Part shown: in pieces, positions 12,887 to 21,042 of the stretch
Numbering within the stretch: the first letter of the stretch is position 1
Layout of the letters: each line of letters opens with the position of its first letter
Assembly (NCBI GenBank): GCA_004346725.1
Contig: SMDE01000011.1
Location: 159,419 to 223,418, forward strand
DNA: 64,000 nucleotides
DNA from: Phytobacter diazotrophicus
GTDB taxonomy: Bacteria > Pseudomonadota > Gammaproteobacteria > Enterobacterales > Enterobacteriaceae
Direction: 5' to 3'
Position numbers and translations under genes: made by a program
Notes under the pieces: model-generated
What the model saw: only the letters and a program-made list of their open reading frames with translations
Databases searched by the model: none
Told to the model about the DNA's origin: nothing

Positions 12887-12976
12887 AGTAAAGAACAATA
12901 GAATCAAGAATGGGACAACTATAGCTGCTCGATGTTGCGCCGTTTTTTCATTTCGCGGGACATCGTGCAGGCCATA

Positions 12977-13696
12977 CTAGTCCGTCAGTAAATTTCGGGA
13001 AAAGAGATGAATATCGACACCCGGCTTACGTCGCCACAAGCGTGCTTTTCGCGCACCTGTCGCTACGCTCTCGCCTGTCTCTTCAAACATGCCTGAGGCC
13101 TCAAATCGGCGAATCAGGCTTTTTCGCTGGATAGGCTGGCCGAGGATAATCTCCGTCGCCTCCTGCAATTGTGTCTGGGTAAAGGTATCAGGCAGACAAT
13201 ACACTGGCAGTAAAGAGTACATGGTTTTCTGTCGTAACCGTTGTAGCGCCGTCTGAATTATCTCCCGGTGATCGAAGGCCAGGTCGATATCATCCAGCCC
13301 GGTTACGGGCATCCATTTGGCATCGCTGACGCTCGCGATATGCGGCGCGCAGGCTACCCAGGAGATTAACGCATACCAGGCGATGGTCAGACTCCAGCCA
13401 CGGGGATCGCGTTTTGCCCCGGAAAACGTATCCAGTTGCTCCAGCCAGGAAGGGGAGACGCCCGTTTTTTCTGTCAGTTTACGTAATGCCGTGGCTCGCG
13501 TGGATTCATCTTTTTCCATATCGATAAATCCGCCAGGCAGGCCCCAACGCCCCTGTTGAGGGTGACTCGCTCGTTTCACCAGCAAAACGCGAAGCGCCTG
13601 CTCATGCAGCGTGAACAGCACACTGTCTACCGTCACCAGGGGGGAAGGGAACCGGCTGGCATCATAAGAATCCAGATACTCTGCTTCGCTGATCAT
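12977..13696 (-). CDS. nrtR: Nudix-related transcriptional regulator of NAD metabolism (NrtR family)
   Basis: 239 residues. An N-terminal Nudix domain (~20-150: TVDSVLFTLHEQALRVLLVKR, GRWGLPGGFID, RDPRGWSLTIAWYALI) is followed by a winged-helix C-terminal domain (~155-239). The layout and many residues match Shewanella NrtR. The Nudix core RELxEE is RKLTEK here, losing a catalytic Glu, as expected of a regulator that binds ADP-ribose rather than cleaving it. It is divergent from the prs-like/nadV pair, with two palindromic sites in the shared 192-bp gap. NrtR proteins are repressors released by ADP-ribose; that role is inferred. A true ADP-ribose hydrolase is the less likely alternative. Confidence 0.87.
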   Translation of the reverse strand: MISEAEYLDSYDASRFPSPLVTVDSVLFTLHEQALRVLLVKRASHPQQGRWGLPGGFIDMEKDESTRATALRKLTEKTGVSPSWLEQLDTFSGAKRDPRGWSLTIAWYALISWVACAPHIASVSDAKWMPVTGLDDIDLAFDHREIIQTALQRLRQKTMYSLLPVYCLPDTFTQTQLQEATEIILGQPIQRKSLIRRFEASGMFEETGESVATGARKARLWRRKPGVDIHLFSRNLLTD

Positions 13697-13819
13697 CGCT
13701 TACTCGGCTTATTAAACACGCCACAAGTTTATCAGCCCACCCAATGGCGGCAAGCTAACTTTTAACTCCTTAAATATCAATTTGTTAACTTTTTATTTGC
13801 GCGGTAGGGAAAAAATCCC

Positions 13820-13850
13820 TTGCCAATAAGTGTCTCATGGACAATATTAT
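13820..13850 (+). promoter_or_regulatory. prs-nadV promoter with embedded operator 1
   Basis: TTGCCA at 13820-13825 is a -35 candidate, and TATTAT at 13845-13850 (or the overlapping AATATT) a -10 candidate. Between them sits TGTCTCATGGACA (13831-13843), an inverted repeat TGTC-N5-GACA. A repressor here would block RNA polymerase. Assignment to NrtR is inferred from position. Confidence 0.55.
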
Positions 13851-13853
13851 AAG

Positions 13854-13866
13854 TGTCTTAGGGACA
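13854..13866 (+). promoter_or_regulatory. Operator 2, direct copy of operator 1
   Basis: TGTCTTAGGGACA repeats the TGTC-N5-GACA inverted repeat exactly 23 bp downstream of operator 1, about two helical turns. Both copies share AAGTGTCT and GGACA. The pair lies just ahead of the prs-like ATG (13889) and suits cooperative binding of dimers. Confidence 0.6.
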
Positions 13867-13888
13867 TTAATTAATGGTGAAGTGAATC

Positions 13889-14749
13889 ATGACCAGCAGA
13901 ATCGCGTTAACACTTGATAATCAACCCGTTGAAATCGAACGGGGTGTCTTTCCCGACGGCGCGGTATGGCTGAAAGTCATCGGTGAACTGCCACGTTTTG
14001 CTCAGGTCATGCGGGTTCGCGTTGCCGCCATGCGCGATATGAACGATTTCATGTTGTTAGCCCAACTGGTTGATGCCGTGCGTCACGTTACCGACATCGC
14101 CGTAAGCCACCTTGAACTGGCATGGCTGCCCTGGGCGCGCCAGGACCGACACATGGTTAACGGCGACAGTTTTGCGCTTAAAGTATTCGCTAACCAGTTG
14201 AATACACTGAATTTCAGCAAAGTTTTTCTGCTGGATCCCCACAGTGATGCGGCAGCGGCGGCCATCAATAATAGCGTGGTGATTGCACAGGAAACCTGCC
14301 TGATGAAAAGCGAAAATCTGCGTCAGGCGATAAGCACAGGCAAATTGATGCTTGTAGCACCCGATGCCGGGGCATTGAAGAAAATTCATAACGTAGCCAA
14401 AGCCAGTGGGGCGCGGGACTATGCCATCCTCACGAAAGAGCGTGATGTTGCAACGGGTAACCTGACCGGTTTTTCCCTCGTCTCCGGCAATGTGGCAGGC
14501 AAAGACGTGCTCATTGTGGATGACCTTTGCGATGCGGGCGGTACCTTTATCGGCTCTGCTCAGGTACTACGTGATGCCGGCGCGCGCAGCGTGAGTTTAT
14601 ATGTAACCCACGGCGTGTTTTCTAAAGGGGTGGAGAACCTGCTGAACAATGGTATTGACGCCATTTATACCACTACTTCTTTTGCCTCTTCTGAGCTTCG
14701 CGAACCTCGCGTTGAGCTTATCGACATCGACACTATTTTTTGCGCTTAA
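13889..14749 (+). CDS. Ribose-phosphate pyrophosphokinase-like enzyme (divergent Prs paired with NadV)
   Basis: 286 residues against ~315 for housekeeping Prs. Prs landmarks are present: FPDGAVWLKV (~21-30), the ATP-contacting ARQDR (83-87), a DPH metal motif (116-118), flexible-loop Lys183 in TKERD, and the phosphate loop IVDDLCDAGGT (209-219). Prs usually has DTGGT in that loop; here Thr is Ala216. It would make PRPP from ribose 5-phosphate and ATP for NadV. Alternatively, as in the phage NARP1 pair, it would pyrophosphorylate ADP-ribose. Position 14 bp ahead of nadV and the operators upstream tie it to NAD salvage. It is not the housekeeping prs gene, which lies elsewhere in enterobacteria. 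Confidence 0.85.
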   Translation: MTSRIALTLDNQPVEIERGVFPDGAVWLKVIGELPRFAQVMRVRVAAMRDMNDFMLLAQLVDAVRHVTDIAVSHLELAWLPWARQDRHMVNGDSFALKVFANQLNTLNFSKVFLLDPHSDAAAAAINNSVVIAQETCLMKSENLRQAISTGKLMLVAPDAGALKKIHNVAKASGARDYAILTKERDVATGNLTGFSLVSGNVAGKDVLIVDDLCDAGGTFIGSAQVLRDAGARSVSLYVTHGVFSKGVENLLNNGIDAIYTTTSFASSELREPRVELIDIDTIFCA

Positions 14750-14762
14750 GGGAGATAACACC

Positions 14763-16253
14763 ATGAAAATGAACCCCATCCTGGCTATCGACGGTTACAA
14801 AGTTTCCCACCGTGCGCAGTACCCGCAAGGGACCACGCAGGTGTACTCCAACTTTACGCCGCGCAGCGATCGCTTTTTCTCCTCTCCCGTGGCGGACGGT
14901 AAGCTGGTGTTCTTTGGCCTGCAGGGGTTTTTGCAGTGGTTTATGGTCGATTTGTTCAATGATGCCTTTTTTGCCCGCCCACAAGAAGACGTGGTGAATG
15001 AATACAAAGCGGTGATGGACAGCTACCTGGGCAAAGGCGCCGTGCCGGTTGACCACATTCGCGCACTGCACAATTTGGGTTATCTACCTCTGCACGTTAA
15101 ATCTCTTGATGAGGGCAGCAAAGTGCCGATGAAAGTGCCGGTGCTGACCATCACCAATACCCGTGACGAGTTCTTCTGGCTGGTGAATTATCTTGAGACG
15201 GTGCTCTCCGCTGAATTGTGGAAAGCCTCCACCAACGCCACCATTGCGCACCACTACCGTAAAGTCTGTGAACAGTGGGCGGTAAAAACCTGCAGCGATA
15301 TGTCACATCTTGATTTCCAGTGCCACGACTTTTCTTTCCGCGGCATGGCGGGTCTCCAGGACACTATGCAGGCCGGTGCCGGGCACCTGCTGAGTTTTAA
15401 AGGTACCGACAGCATTCCGTCACTGCTCTACGCCCGTGATCACTACACCGCTGGTGAGGACTATTTTATCGGCGCGAGCATTCCGGCCACCGAGCATAGC
15501 GTGATGTGCATGGGCGAGAAGGAACAAGAAATTGAAACCTTCCGTCGTTTGATAGTCGATCTCTATCCGCAGGGCTTTGTCTCAATCGTCTCGGATACCT
15601 GGGATTACTGGCGGGTGATGACGGAATACACCCGTGAACTGAAACAGATAATCCTTAATCGTGAAGGGCGCGTCGTGTTCCGCCCGGACAGCGGTGACCC
15701 GGTTGAGATCCTGTGTGGCACCGGGGCGGATGATGATACCCGCAACACGCGCACCCCGGAGGAGAAAGGTTCTGTGGAAGTGTTATGGGAGATCTTCGGC
15801 GGCACCGTGAATGAGAAGGGCTACAAGGTACTCGACCCGCATGTTGGCCTGATTTATGGCGACTCCATTACCCTTGCGCGGGCAGATGAAATCCTGCGTC
15901 GCCTGGAAGCCAAAGGTTTTGCCAGCTCAAATGTTGTCTTCGGGGTGGGATCATTTACCTATCAGTACAACACACGCGATACGTTTGGTTTTGCGATGAA
16001 AGCGACATGGGGCGCGGTCAACGGCGAAGGGCGGATGATCTTCAAAGAGCCGAAAACTGACAGCGGCCTGAAACGTTCAGCGCGCGGGCTGTTACGGGTA
16101 GAAAGAGACGCGCAGGGTGAACTGCAACTGCATGATGAACAAACCTGGGAGCAGGAAAAAACCGGTGAACTGAAAACGCGTTTCCTGGACGGCAAATTGT
16201 ATAACGTTGACCATTTTGAACAGATTCGCCAGCGCCTGACCGCCCAGCGCTAA
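14763..16253 (+). CDS. nadV: Nicotinamide phosphoribosyltransferase-like enzyme (NadV/NAMPT family)
   Basis: 496 residues from the ATG for MKMNPILAIDGYKVSH, preceded by AAGGGAGA; longer in-frame starts run back into the prs-like gene. It matches human NAMPT across HDFSFRGMAGLQ, FKGTDS (equivalent of Asp219, which selects nicotinamide over nicotinic acid), ATEHSV (equivalent of His247) and FRPDSGDP (equivalent of Arg311). The expected product is NMN from nicotinamide and PRPP, made into NAD by an NMN adenylyltransferase. If the upstream enzyme makes ADP-ribose pyrophosphate, this one could form NAD directly (NAMAT-type). Sequence alone cannot decide. A hairpin terminator follows. Confidence 0.9.
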   Translation: MKMNPILAIDGYKVSHRAQYPQGTTQVYSNFTPRSDRFFSSPVADGKLVFFGLQGFLQWFMVDLFNDAFFARPQEDVVNEYKAVMDSYLGKGAVPVDHIRALHNLGYLPLHVKSLDEGSKVPMKVPVLTITNTRDEFFWLVNYLETVLSAELWKASTNATIAHHYRKVCEQWAVKTCSDMSHLDFQCHDFSFRGMAGLQDTMQAGAGHLLSFKGTDSIPSLLYARDHYTAGEDYFIGASIPATEHSVMCMGEKEQEIETFRRLIVDLYPQGFVSIVSDTWDYWRVMTEYTRELKQIILNREGRVVFRPDSGDPVEILCGTGADDDTRNTRTPEEKGSVEVLWEIFGGTVNEKGYKVLDPHVGLIYGDSITLARADEILRRLEAKGFASSNVVFGVGSFTYQYNTRDTFGFAMKATWGAVNGEGRMIFKEPKTDSGLKRSARGLLRVERDAQGELQLHDEQTWEQEKTGELKTRFLDGKLYNVDHFEQIRQRLTAQR

Positions 16254-16270
16254 CCGCTCTACTCCATTCC

Positions 16271-16289
16271 GGGGGCGCATTGCGCCCCC
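16271..16289 (+). terminator. Hairpin after nadV
   Basis: GGGGGCGC and GCGCCCCC make a perfect 8-bp stem around ATT, 17 bp after the nadV stop. The following sequence is only moderately T-rich (TACTTGC). It probably separates the nadV transcript from mdc. Confidence 0.65.
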
Positions 16290-16464
16290 TACTTGCTACA
16301 GATTTTCCCCTCTTAAAATGATCCTCGTCACAAATCATCACTTTGATTATTACTCTCAGGCTAACAATCGTCTTTTATCCTTAATTGATGCCTTTCTCAC
16401 CAGCGCGCACACTTTACTCAGTGTTAAGCAAATCAAAATGATTCGCTGAATCAGGAGGTTAATA
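16290..16464 (+). promoter_or_regulatory. mdc operon control region
   Basis: The gap ahead of mdcA holds AATCA-N6-TGATT at 16333-16348, a LysR-type dyad that is a candidate MdcR site. TGATTC-GCT-GAATCA at 16439-16453 is a second dyad touching the AGGAGG ribosome site (16453-16458). MdcR activation by malonate is known for Klebsiella; the exact sites here are inferred. Confidence 0.4.
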
Positions 16465-18120
16465 ATGTTATCTGGACAAACACCAGAACGGGTGTGGAAT
16501 ACGCGGCGCACGGAAAAACAGCGTCGCCTGGCATCCGTACCCGTACAGGGCAAGGTGCTGCCGACCGACGATCTGGTCGCCATGCTGGAAAAATTGATCG
16601 CGCCGGGCGACAAAGTGGTACTGGAAGGGAATAACCAAAAACAGGCCGATTTTCTCTCCCGCGCGCTGGCGTCGGTCAACCCGCAAAAAGTCCATGACCT
16701 GCATATGATCATGCCAAGCGTCGGACGCAGTGAACATCTCGACATTTTCGAAAAAGGCATCGCCCACAAGCTGGACTTTTCTTTCTCGGGTACCCAAAGC
16801 CTGCGTATCTCACAGTTGCTGGAAGATGGCCTGCTGGAAATCGGCGCTATTCATACCTACATCGAGCTGTATTCCCGCCTGTATGTTGACCTCTCGCCAA
16901 ACGTGGCACTGATTGCCGGTTACAAAGCGGACCGTAAAGGCAATCTCTACACCGGGCCGAGTACCGAAGACACCCCGGCACTGGTGGAAGCGGCCGCCTT
17001 CCGCGACGGTATTGTTATCGCCCAGGTCAATGAACTGGTGGATGACGAATGCGATTTACCGCGTGTGGACATCCCTGGCTCGTGGATTGACTTCGTGGTT
17101 GTGGCTGATAAGCCTTTCTTTATTGAACCGCTCTTTACCCGCGACCCGCGCCTGATCAAACAGGAACACATTCTGATGGCGATGATGGCCATCAAAGGCA
17201 TCTACGCCGAGCATCAGGTGCAGTCGCTGAATCACGGTATCGGCTTTAACACCGCGGCGATTGAACTGTTGCTGCCGACTTACGGCGAACAGCTTGGTCT
17301 GAAAGGAAAAATCTGTAAGCACTGGACGCTGAACCCGCATCCGACGCTGATCCCGGCCATTGAAAGCGGCTGGGTGGAGAGCGTGCACTGCTTCGGCGGC
17401 GAACTGGGGATGGAAGAGTACATCCGCGCCCGCCCGGACGTGTTCTTTACCGGCGCAGACGGTTCTATGCGCTCCAACCGCGCCTTCTGCCAACTGGCGG
17501 GGCAGTACGCGGTGGATATGTTTATCGGCTCGACCCTGCAGGTGGATGGCCTGGCAAACTCGTCGACGGTGACCCGTGGGCGTCTGGCTGGTTTCGGCGG
17601 TGCGCCAAATATGGGCCATGACCCGCATGGTCGTCGTCATGCGACGCCTGCCTGGCTGAATATGATCACCGAACCTGACCCCATGCAGCGCGGTAAAAAG
17701 CTGGTGGTGCAGATGGTTGAGACCTTCCAGGCTGGTGCAAAACCCACCTTTGTGGAAACGCTTGATGCTGTAGAAGTGGCCAAAACGTCCGGTATGCCGC
17801 TGGCGCCGGTCATGATTTATGGCGATGACGTCACCCATGTGCTGACCGAAGAAGGCATTGCTTACCTCTATCGTGCTGAAAGCCTTGAAGAGCGCCGTGC
17901 GATGGTCGCCGCCGTGGCGGGTATCACCGATATTGGCCTGGGCGTAGACGCCAAACGCGTCGCCGAACTGCGCCGCAGTGGCAAAGTGGTTTACCCGGAA
18001 GATATGGGTATTCGCCGCACCGAGGCCACCCGTTCGTTACTGGCGGCAAGCAGCGTGGCAGACCTGGTGGAATGGTCCGGTGGTCTTTATAACCCGCCTG
18101 CGAAATTCCGGAGCTGGTAA
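16465..18120 (+). CDS. mdcA: Malonate decarboxylase alpha subunit (acetyl-S-ACP:malonate ACP transferase)
   Basis: 551 residues, the first gene of the mdc operon. It exchanges acetate for malonate on the acyl carrier protein MdcC, giving malonyl-S-ACP plus acetate. It belongs to the CoA-transferase superfamily and matches Klebsiella MdcA in length and order. Visible segments include SVGRSEHLDIFEKGIAHKLD, FGGAPNMGHDPHGRRH and the C-terminal EDMGIRRTEATRSLLAA. AGGAGG precedes the ATG. The stop overlaps the mdcB start (TAATG), so they are coupled. It is cytoplasmic. Confidence 0.95.
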   Translation: MLSGQTPERVWNTRRTEKQRRLASVPVQGKVLPTDDLVAMLEKLIAPGDKVVLEGNNQKQADFLSRALASVNPQKVHDLHMIMPSVGRSEHLDIFEKGIAHKLDFSFSGTQSLRISQLLEDGLLEIGAIHTYIELYSRLYVDLSPNVALIAGYKADRKGNLYTGPSTEDTPALVEAAAFRDGIVIAQVNELVDDECDLPRVDIPGSWIDFVVVADKPFFIEPLFTRDPRLIKQEHILMAMMAIKGIYAEHQVQSLNHGIGFNTAAIELLLPTYGEQLGLKGKICKHWTLNPHPTLIPAIESGWVESVHCFGGELGMEEYIRARPDVFFTGADGSMRSNRAFCQLAGQYAVDMFIGSTLQVDGLANSSTVTRGRLAGFGGAPNMGHDPHGRRHATPAWLNMITEPDPMQRGKKLVVQMVETFQAGAKPTFVETLDAVEVAKTSGMPLAPVMIYGDDVTHVLTEEGIAYLYRAESLEERRAMVAAVAGITDIGLGVDAKRVAELRRSGKVVYPEDMGIRRTEATRSLLAASSVADLVEWSGGLYNPPAKFRSW

Positions 18121-18977
18121 TGAAACTTCTGCCACAGATTCAGGTTGAAGGCGGTGCCGAATGGCTGGCGCGAACCGCCACGCAGTGTCTGATTGACGAA
18201 GCACGATTAAGCCCGAAACCCGGTCTGGTGGACAGTCGGGGGAACGGCGCGCACCACGACTTAACGCTTGCGCTGATGGAACGCTCTGCCCATAGCCTGA
18301 CCCCCACGTTTCAGGCGCTGGCGCAACAAAGCTGGCAACGTCCGGCGGACATTGCGCTACGACAAACCATTGGACGACTCGGACGTGTTGGCGAACAGCA
18401 GATGATGGCGGCAACAGGTGGCGTGAATACCCACCGTGGTGCGATTTGGGCGCTGGGGCTGCTGGTCAGCGCGGTGGCGATGCGTGGTGGCGATGCGAGC
18501 GCGTCTGTTATTGCAGCGACCGCCGCCACACTGGCGAAACTGCCGGACGCCGCCGCGCCCAAAATTTTCAGTAAAGGGCTTCGCGCTACACATCGCTATC
18601 GCGTACCCGGTGCCAGAGAAGAGGCACAACAGGCCTTCCCGCATATTTTACAGCTCGCCTTACCGCAATTGCGTTTGAGCCGGATGAACGGTGGCAGTGA
18701 GTCTCACGCCCGGATTGATGCCCTGATGGCCATCATGACCTCGCTTACCGATACCTGCGTGCTCTCCCGTGCCGGGATGGAAGGGCTGGAGGCCATGCAG
18801 CACGGCGCGCGTGCCGTTTTAACCGCGGGGGGTAGTGCGACCCCGGAAGGACAGCAGGCGCTCCACCTCCTGGATCGTCAAATGCTGGCGCTGAACGCCT
18901 CACCGGGTGGTGCGGCAGACTTACTGGCTGCCACTCTGTTTCTTGACCGTATCGGGACGCCCTATTTCAAGCATTAA
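18120..18977 (+). CDS. mdcB: Triphosphoribosyl-dephospho-CoA synthase
   Basis: 285 residues of the CitG/MdcB family. It joins ATP and dephospho-CoA into 2'-(5''-triphosphoribosyl)-3'-dephospho-CoA, the precursor of the MdcC prosthetic group. Family motifs LSPKPGLVDSRGNGAHHD (~31-48) and MMAATGGVNTHRGAIWALGL (~95-114) are clear. The ATG overlaps the mdcA stop by one base. It works with MdcG. Confidence 0.94.
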   Translation: MKLLPQIQVEGGAEWLARTATQCLIDEARLSPKPGLVDSRGNGAHHDLTLALMERSAHSLTPTFQALAQQSWQRPADIALRQTIGRLGRVGEQQMMAATGGVNTHRGAIWALGLLVSAVAMRGGDASASVIAATAATLAKLPDAAAPKIFSKGLRATHRYRVPGAREEAQQAFPHILQLALPQLRLSRMNGGSESHARIDALMAIMTSLTDTCVLSRAGMEGLEAMQHGARAVLTAGGSATPEGQQALHLLDRQMLALNASPGGAADLLAATLFLDRIGTPYFKH

Positions 18978-18986
18978 GAGGATGTT

Positions 18987-19286
18987 ATGGAAAAAATCAC
19001 ATTAACCGTGCCCGCCAGCCGTACCTTAAATGGCAAAGCGCTGGCAGGGGTTGTTGGTTCAGGGGATATGGAGGTGTTATTCACCGCCGACCAGAGCCAG
19101 ACACTCACTATAGATATCACGACTTCCGTCGACAACAGCCGTGGCCGCTGGGAAGCCTTGTTCAACCGTCTGCAAACCGTCAGCAGCCTGCCTGCGGGCA
19201 AACTGATCATTCACGATTTCGGCGCCACGCCTGGCGTCGCGCGCATTCGTATTGAACAGGTCTTTGAAGAGGTGAGCTATGCGTGA
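18987..19286 (+). CDS. mdcC: Malonate decarboxylase acyl carrier protein (delta subunit)
   Basis: 99 residues. It carries the acetyl/malonyl thioester on a phosphoribosyl-dephospho-CoA arm attached to Ser25 in GVVGSGDMEV; Ser25 is the modified residue in Klebsiella. The C-terminal DFGATPGVARIRIEQ is typical of MdcC/CitD. Its last 8 bases overlap mdcD. Three other Mdc proteins act on it: MdcG loads the arm, MdcH primes it, and MdcA exchanges the acyl group. Confidence 0.94.
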   Translation: MEKITLTVPASRTLNGKALAGVVGSGDMEVLFTADQSQTLTIDITTSVDNSRGRWEALFNRLQTVSSLPAGKLIIHDFGATPGVARIRIEQVFEEVSYA

Positions 19287-20112
19287 TGATCGCAGTTTTA
19301 TCGAACTAAAAGCACGCCAGCGTGCGCATGCATTGCTGGATGAAGGCAGCTACCGTGAGCTGCTCGACCCGTTTGAAGGGATTGTCTCCCCGTGGCTGGG
19401 CGCGCAGGGCATCGTGCCGCAGGCCGATGACGGCATGGTGGTGGCGAAAGGCACCATCAACGGCAAACCTGCCGTGGTCGTCGCCATTGAGGGCGCCTTC
19501 CAGGGCGGCAGCATGGGCGAAGTCTCCGGTGCCAAAATGGCAGCGGCGCTGGAACTGGCGGCAGAAGATAACCGCAACGGTATCCCGACTCAGGCGGTGC
19601 TGAGTCTGGAAACCGGTGGCGTTCGTCTGCAGGAGGCCAACCTTGGCCTGGCGGCGATTGCTGATATTCATGCCGCGATTGTTGACCTGCGCCGCTATAC
19701 CCCGGTGATCGGTATTGTGGCCGGGACCGTGGGCTGCTTCGGTGGGATGTCCATTGCCGCAGCGTTGTGCAGTTATCTGATTGTTACCCGCGAAGCCCGC
19801 CTGGGGCTGAACGGTCCGCAGGTCATTGAACAGGAAGCGGGTATTGAAGAGTACGACTCCCGCGACCGTCCGTTTATCTGGAGCATGACCGGTGGGGAAG
19901 TACGCTATCAAAGCGGGCTGGTGGATGCGCTGGTGGGCGATGGTGTAAACGCGGTGAAGCAAGCCATGAACGAGGCGATTGCCAAAGGCGTACCGGCAAA
20001 ACATCGCACCGATAAGTACGACGACTACCTTGCCCGTCTGACCAATTTCGACACCCGCAAACAGGCTGATGCCGAACAGATTAAAGCCCTTTTTGCCCGG
20101 GAGGTGAAATGA
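19279..20112 (+). CDS. mdcD: Malonyl-S-ACP decarboxylase beta subunit
   Basis: 277 residues with a carboxyltransferase/crotonase fold. It releases CO2 from malonyl-S-ACP together with MdcE, regenerating acetyl-S-ACP. Oxyanion-type glycine-rich segments FQGGSMGEVSGAKMA and GTVGCFGGMSIAAALCSYL are visible. It overlaps mdcC by 8 bp and mdcE by 4 bp (ATGA), fitting stoichiometric subunits. No biotin carrier gene is near, so this is the soluble, biotin-independent enzyme type. Confidence 0.94.
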   Translation: MRDDRSFIELKARQRAHALLDEGSYRELLDPFEGIVSPWLGAQGIVPQADDGMVVAKGTINGKPAVVVAIEGAFQGGSMGEVSGAKMAAALELAAEDNRNGIPTQAVLSLETGGVRLQEANLGLAAIADIHAAIVDLRRYTPVIGIVAGTVGCFGGMSIAAALCSYLIVTREARLGLNGPQVIEQEAGIEEYDSRDRPFIWSMTGGEVRYQSGLVDALVGDGVNAVKQAMNEAIAKGVPAKHRTDKYDDYLARLTNFDTRKQADAEQIKALFAREVK

Positions 20113-20912
20113 TGAGTACTGCAATAAGCCGTGGCGAACTCTGGCTGGAAACTCTCGCCCCAAACGCCCAGCGCCTGGCAGGCTTATGCCCGTCCGTAAA
20201 GGTAGCCGATGGTGAACTGAACGATGAAACGGTGCGCTTTGTTGCCGTTGTCCCTGATGCGAATAACCATTTCCCGCGCGCCGCCAAAGGCGAGGTGGGC
20301 CTGCTGGAAGGCTGGACGCTGGCGAAAGTTATCAGCGAAACGGTCGCGGCTGATGCGGATAAAGCCGTGAAACGCCCGATTGTGGCGGTAATTGATGTGC
20401 CAAGCCAGGCGTACGGTCGCCGTGAAGAAGGTTTTGGTATTCACCAGGCGCTGGCCGGTGCCGCTGCGGCCTATGCCAATGCGCGCCTGGCGGGCCATCC
20501 GGTGATTGGTCTCATTGTTGGTAAAGCGATGTCCGGCGCGTTTCTGGCGCACGGTTATCAGGCTAACCGGCTGATTGCCTTCAACGACAAAGGCGTTTTG
20601 ATTCACGCGATGGGTAAAGAGTCCGCCGCGCGTATCACCTTGCGTACCGTAGAGGCGCTGGAAAAACTGGCGGCGACTATCCCACCGATGGCGTATGACA
20701 TCAGTAACTACGCCACCCTGGGGCTGCTGGAAAATCTGCTGGATATCAGCAATCCGGATGCGCCATCGTCGTCCGATCTGACGCTGGTGAAAACCACGCT
20801 GCAAGAGGCTATCAACGCCGCTCGTCAGGATGCCACCCTGAAAAACCGTCTGGGCGCTGACAATCGCCGCAGCTCTGCGCTTGTGCGTGAACGCATGAAA
20901 GCGAGCTGGTAA
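20109..20912 (+). CDS. mdcE: Malonyl-S-ACP decarboxylase gamma subunit
   Basis: 267 residues, partner of MdcD in the decarboxylase. The conserved region VIDVPSQAYGRREEGFGIHQALAGAAAAYA is followed by GLIVGKAMSGAFLAHGYQANRL, typical of MdcE. Two adjacent ATGs (20109 and 20112) are possible starts; the first overlaps the mdcD stop. A strong hairpin follows in the 130-bp gap before mdcF, which breaks the otherwise tight spacing of the operon. Confidence 0.94.
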   Translation: MMSTAISRGELWLETLAPNAQRLAGLCPSVKVADGELNDETVRFVAVVPDANNHFPRAAKGEVGLLEGWTLAKVISETVAADADKAVKRPIVAVIDVPSQAYGRREEGFGIHQALAGAAAAYANARLAGHPVIGLIVGKAMSGAFLAHGYQANRLIAFNDKGVLIHAMGKESAARITLRTVEALEKLAATIPPMAYDISNYATLGLLENLLDISNPDAPSSSDLTLVKTTLQEAINAARQDATLKNRLGADNRRSSALVRERMKASW

Positions 20913-20944
20913 GTAAAAAAGAGACCTGCCAGATGCATTAACTC

Positions 20945-20969
20945 CGTGGGCACAGCCACTGTGCCCACG
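20945..20969 (+). repeat. Perfect 11-bp hairpin between mdcE and mdcF
   Basis: CGTGGGCACAG and CTGTGCCCACG pair perfectly around a CCA loop, 32 bp after mdcE. No T-run follows, so it is unlikely to stop transcription. It could protect the upstream mRNA from 3' decay and so raise subunit genes over mdcFGH. Confidence 0.75.
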
Positions 20970-21042
20970 CGGGAACGTGCATCCTGAAAATAATAATCAT
21001 CGCACCAGTGCTAAACGTTTCTTTATTTATTACAGGTGATTT

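Noticed and set aside
14649..14762. N-terminal extension of nadV
   Set aside because: It would lie inside the prs-like gene; the ATG at 14763 has a good ribosome site and gives the family N-terminus.
17056..17838. 260-codon open frame opposite mdcA
   Set aside because: No family match and no start signal; mdcA is clearly the real gene.
19306..20163. 285-codon open frame opposite mdcD
   Set aside because: His/Arg/Gln-rich shadow translation; mdcD and mdcE explain the region.
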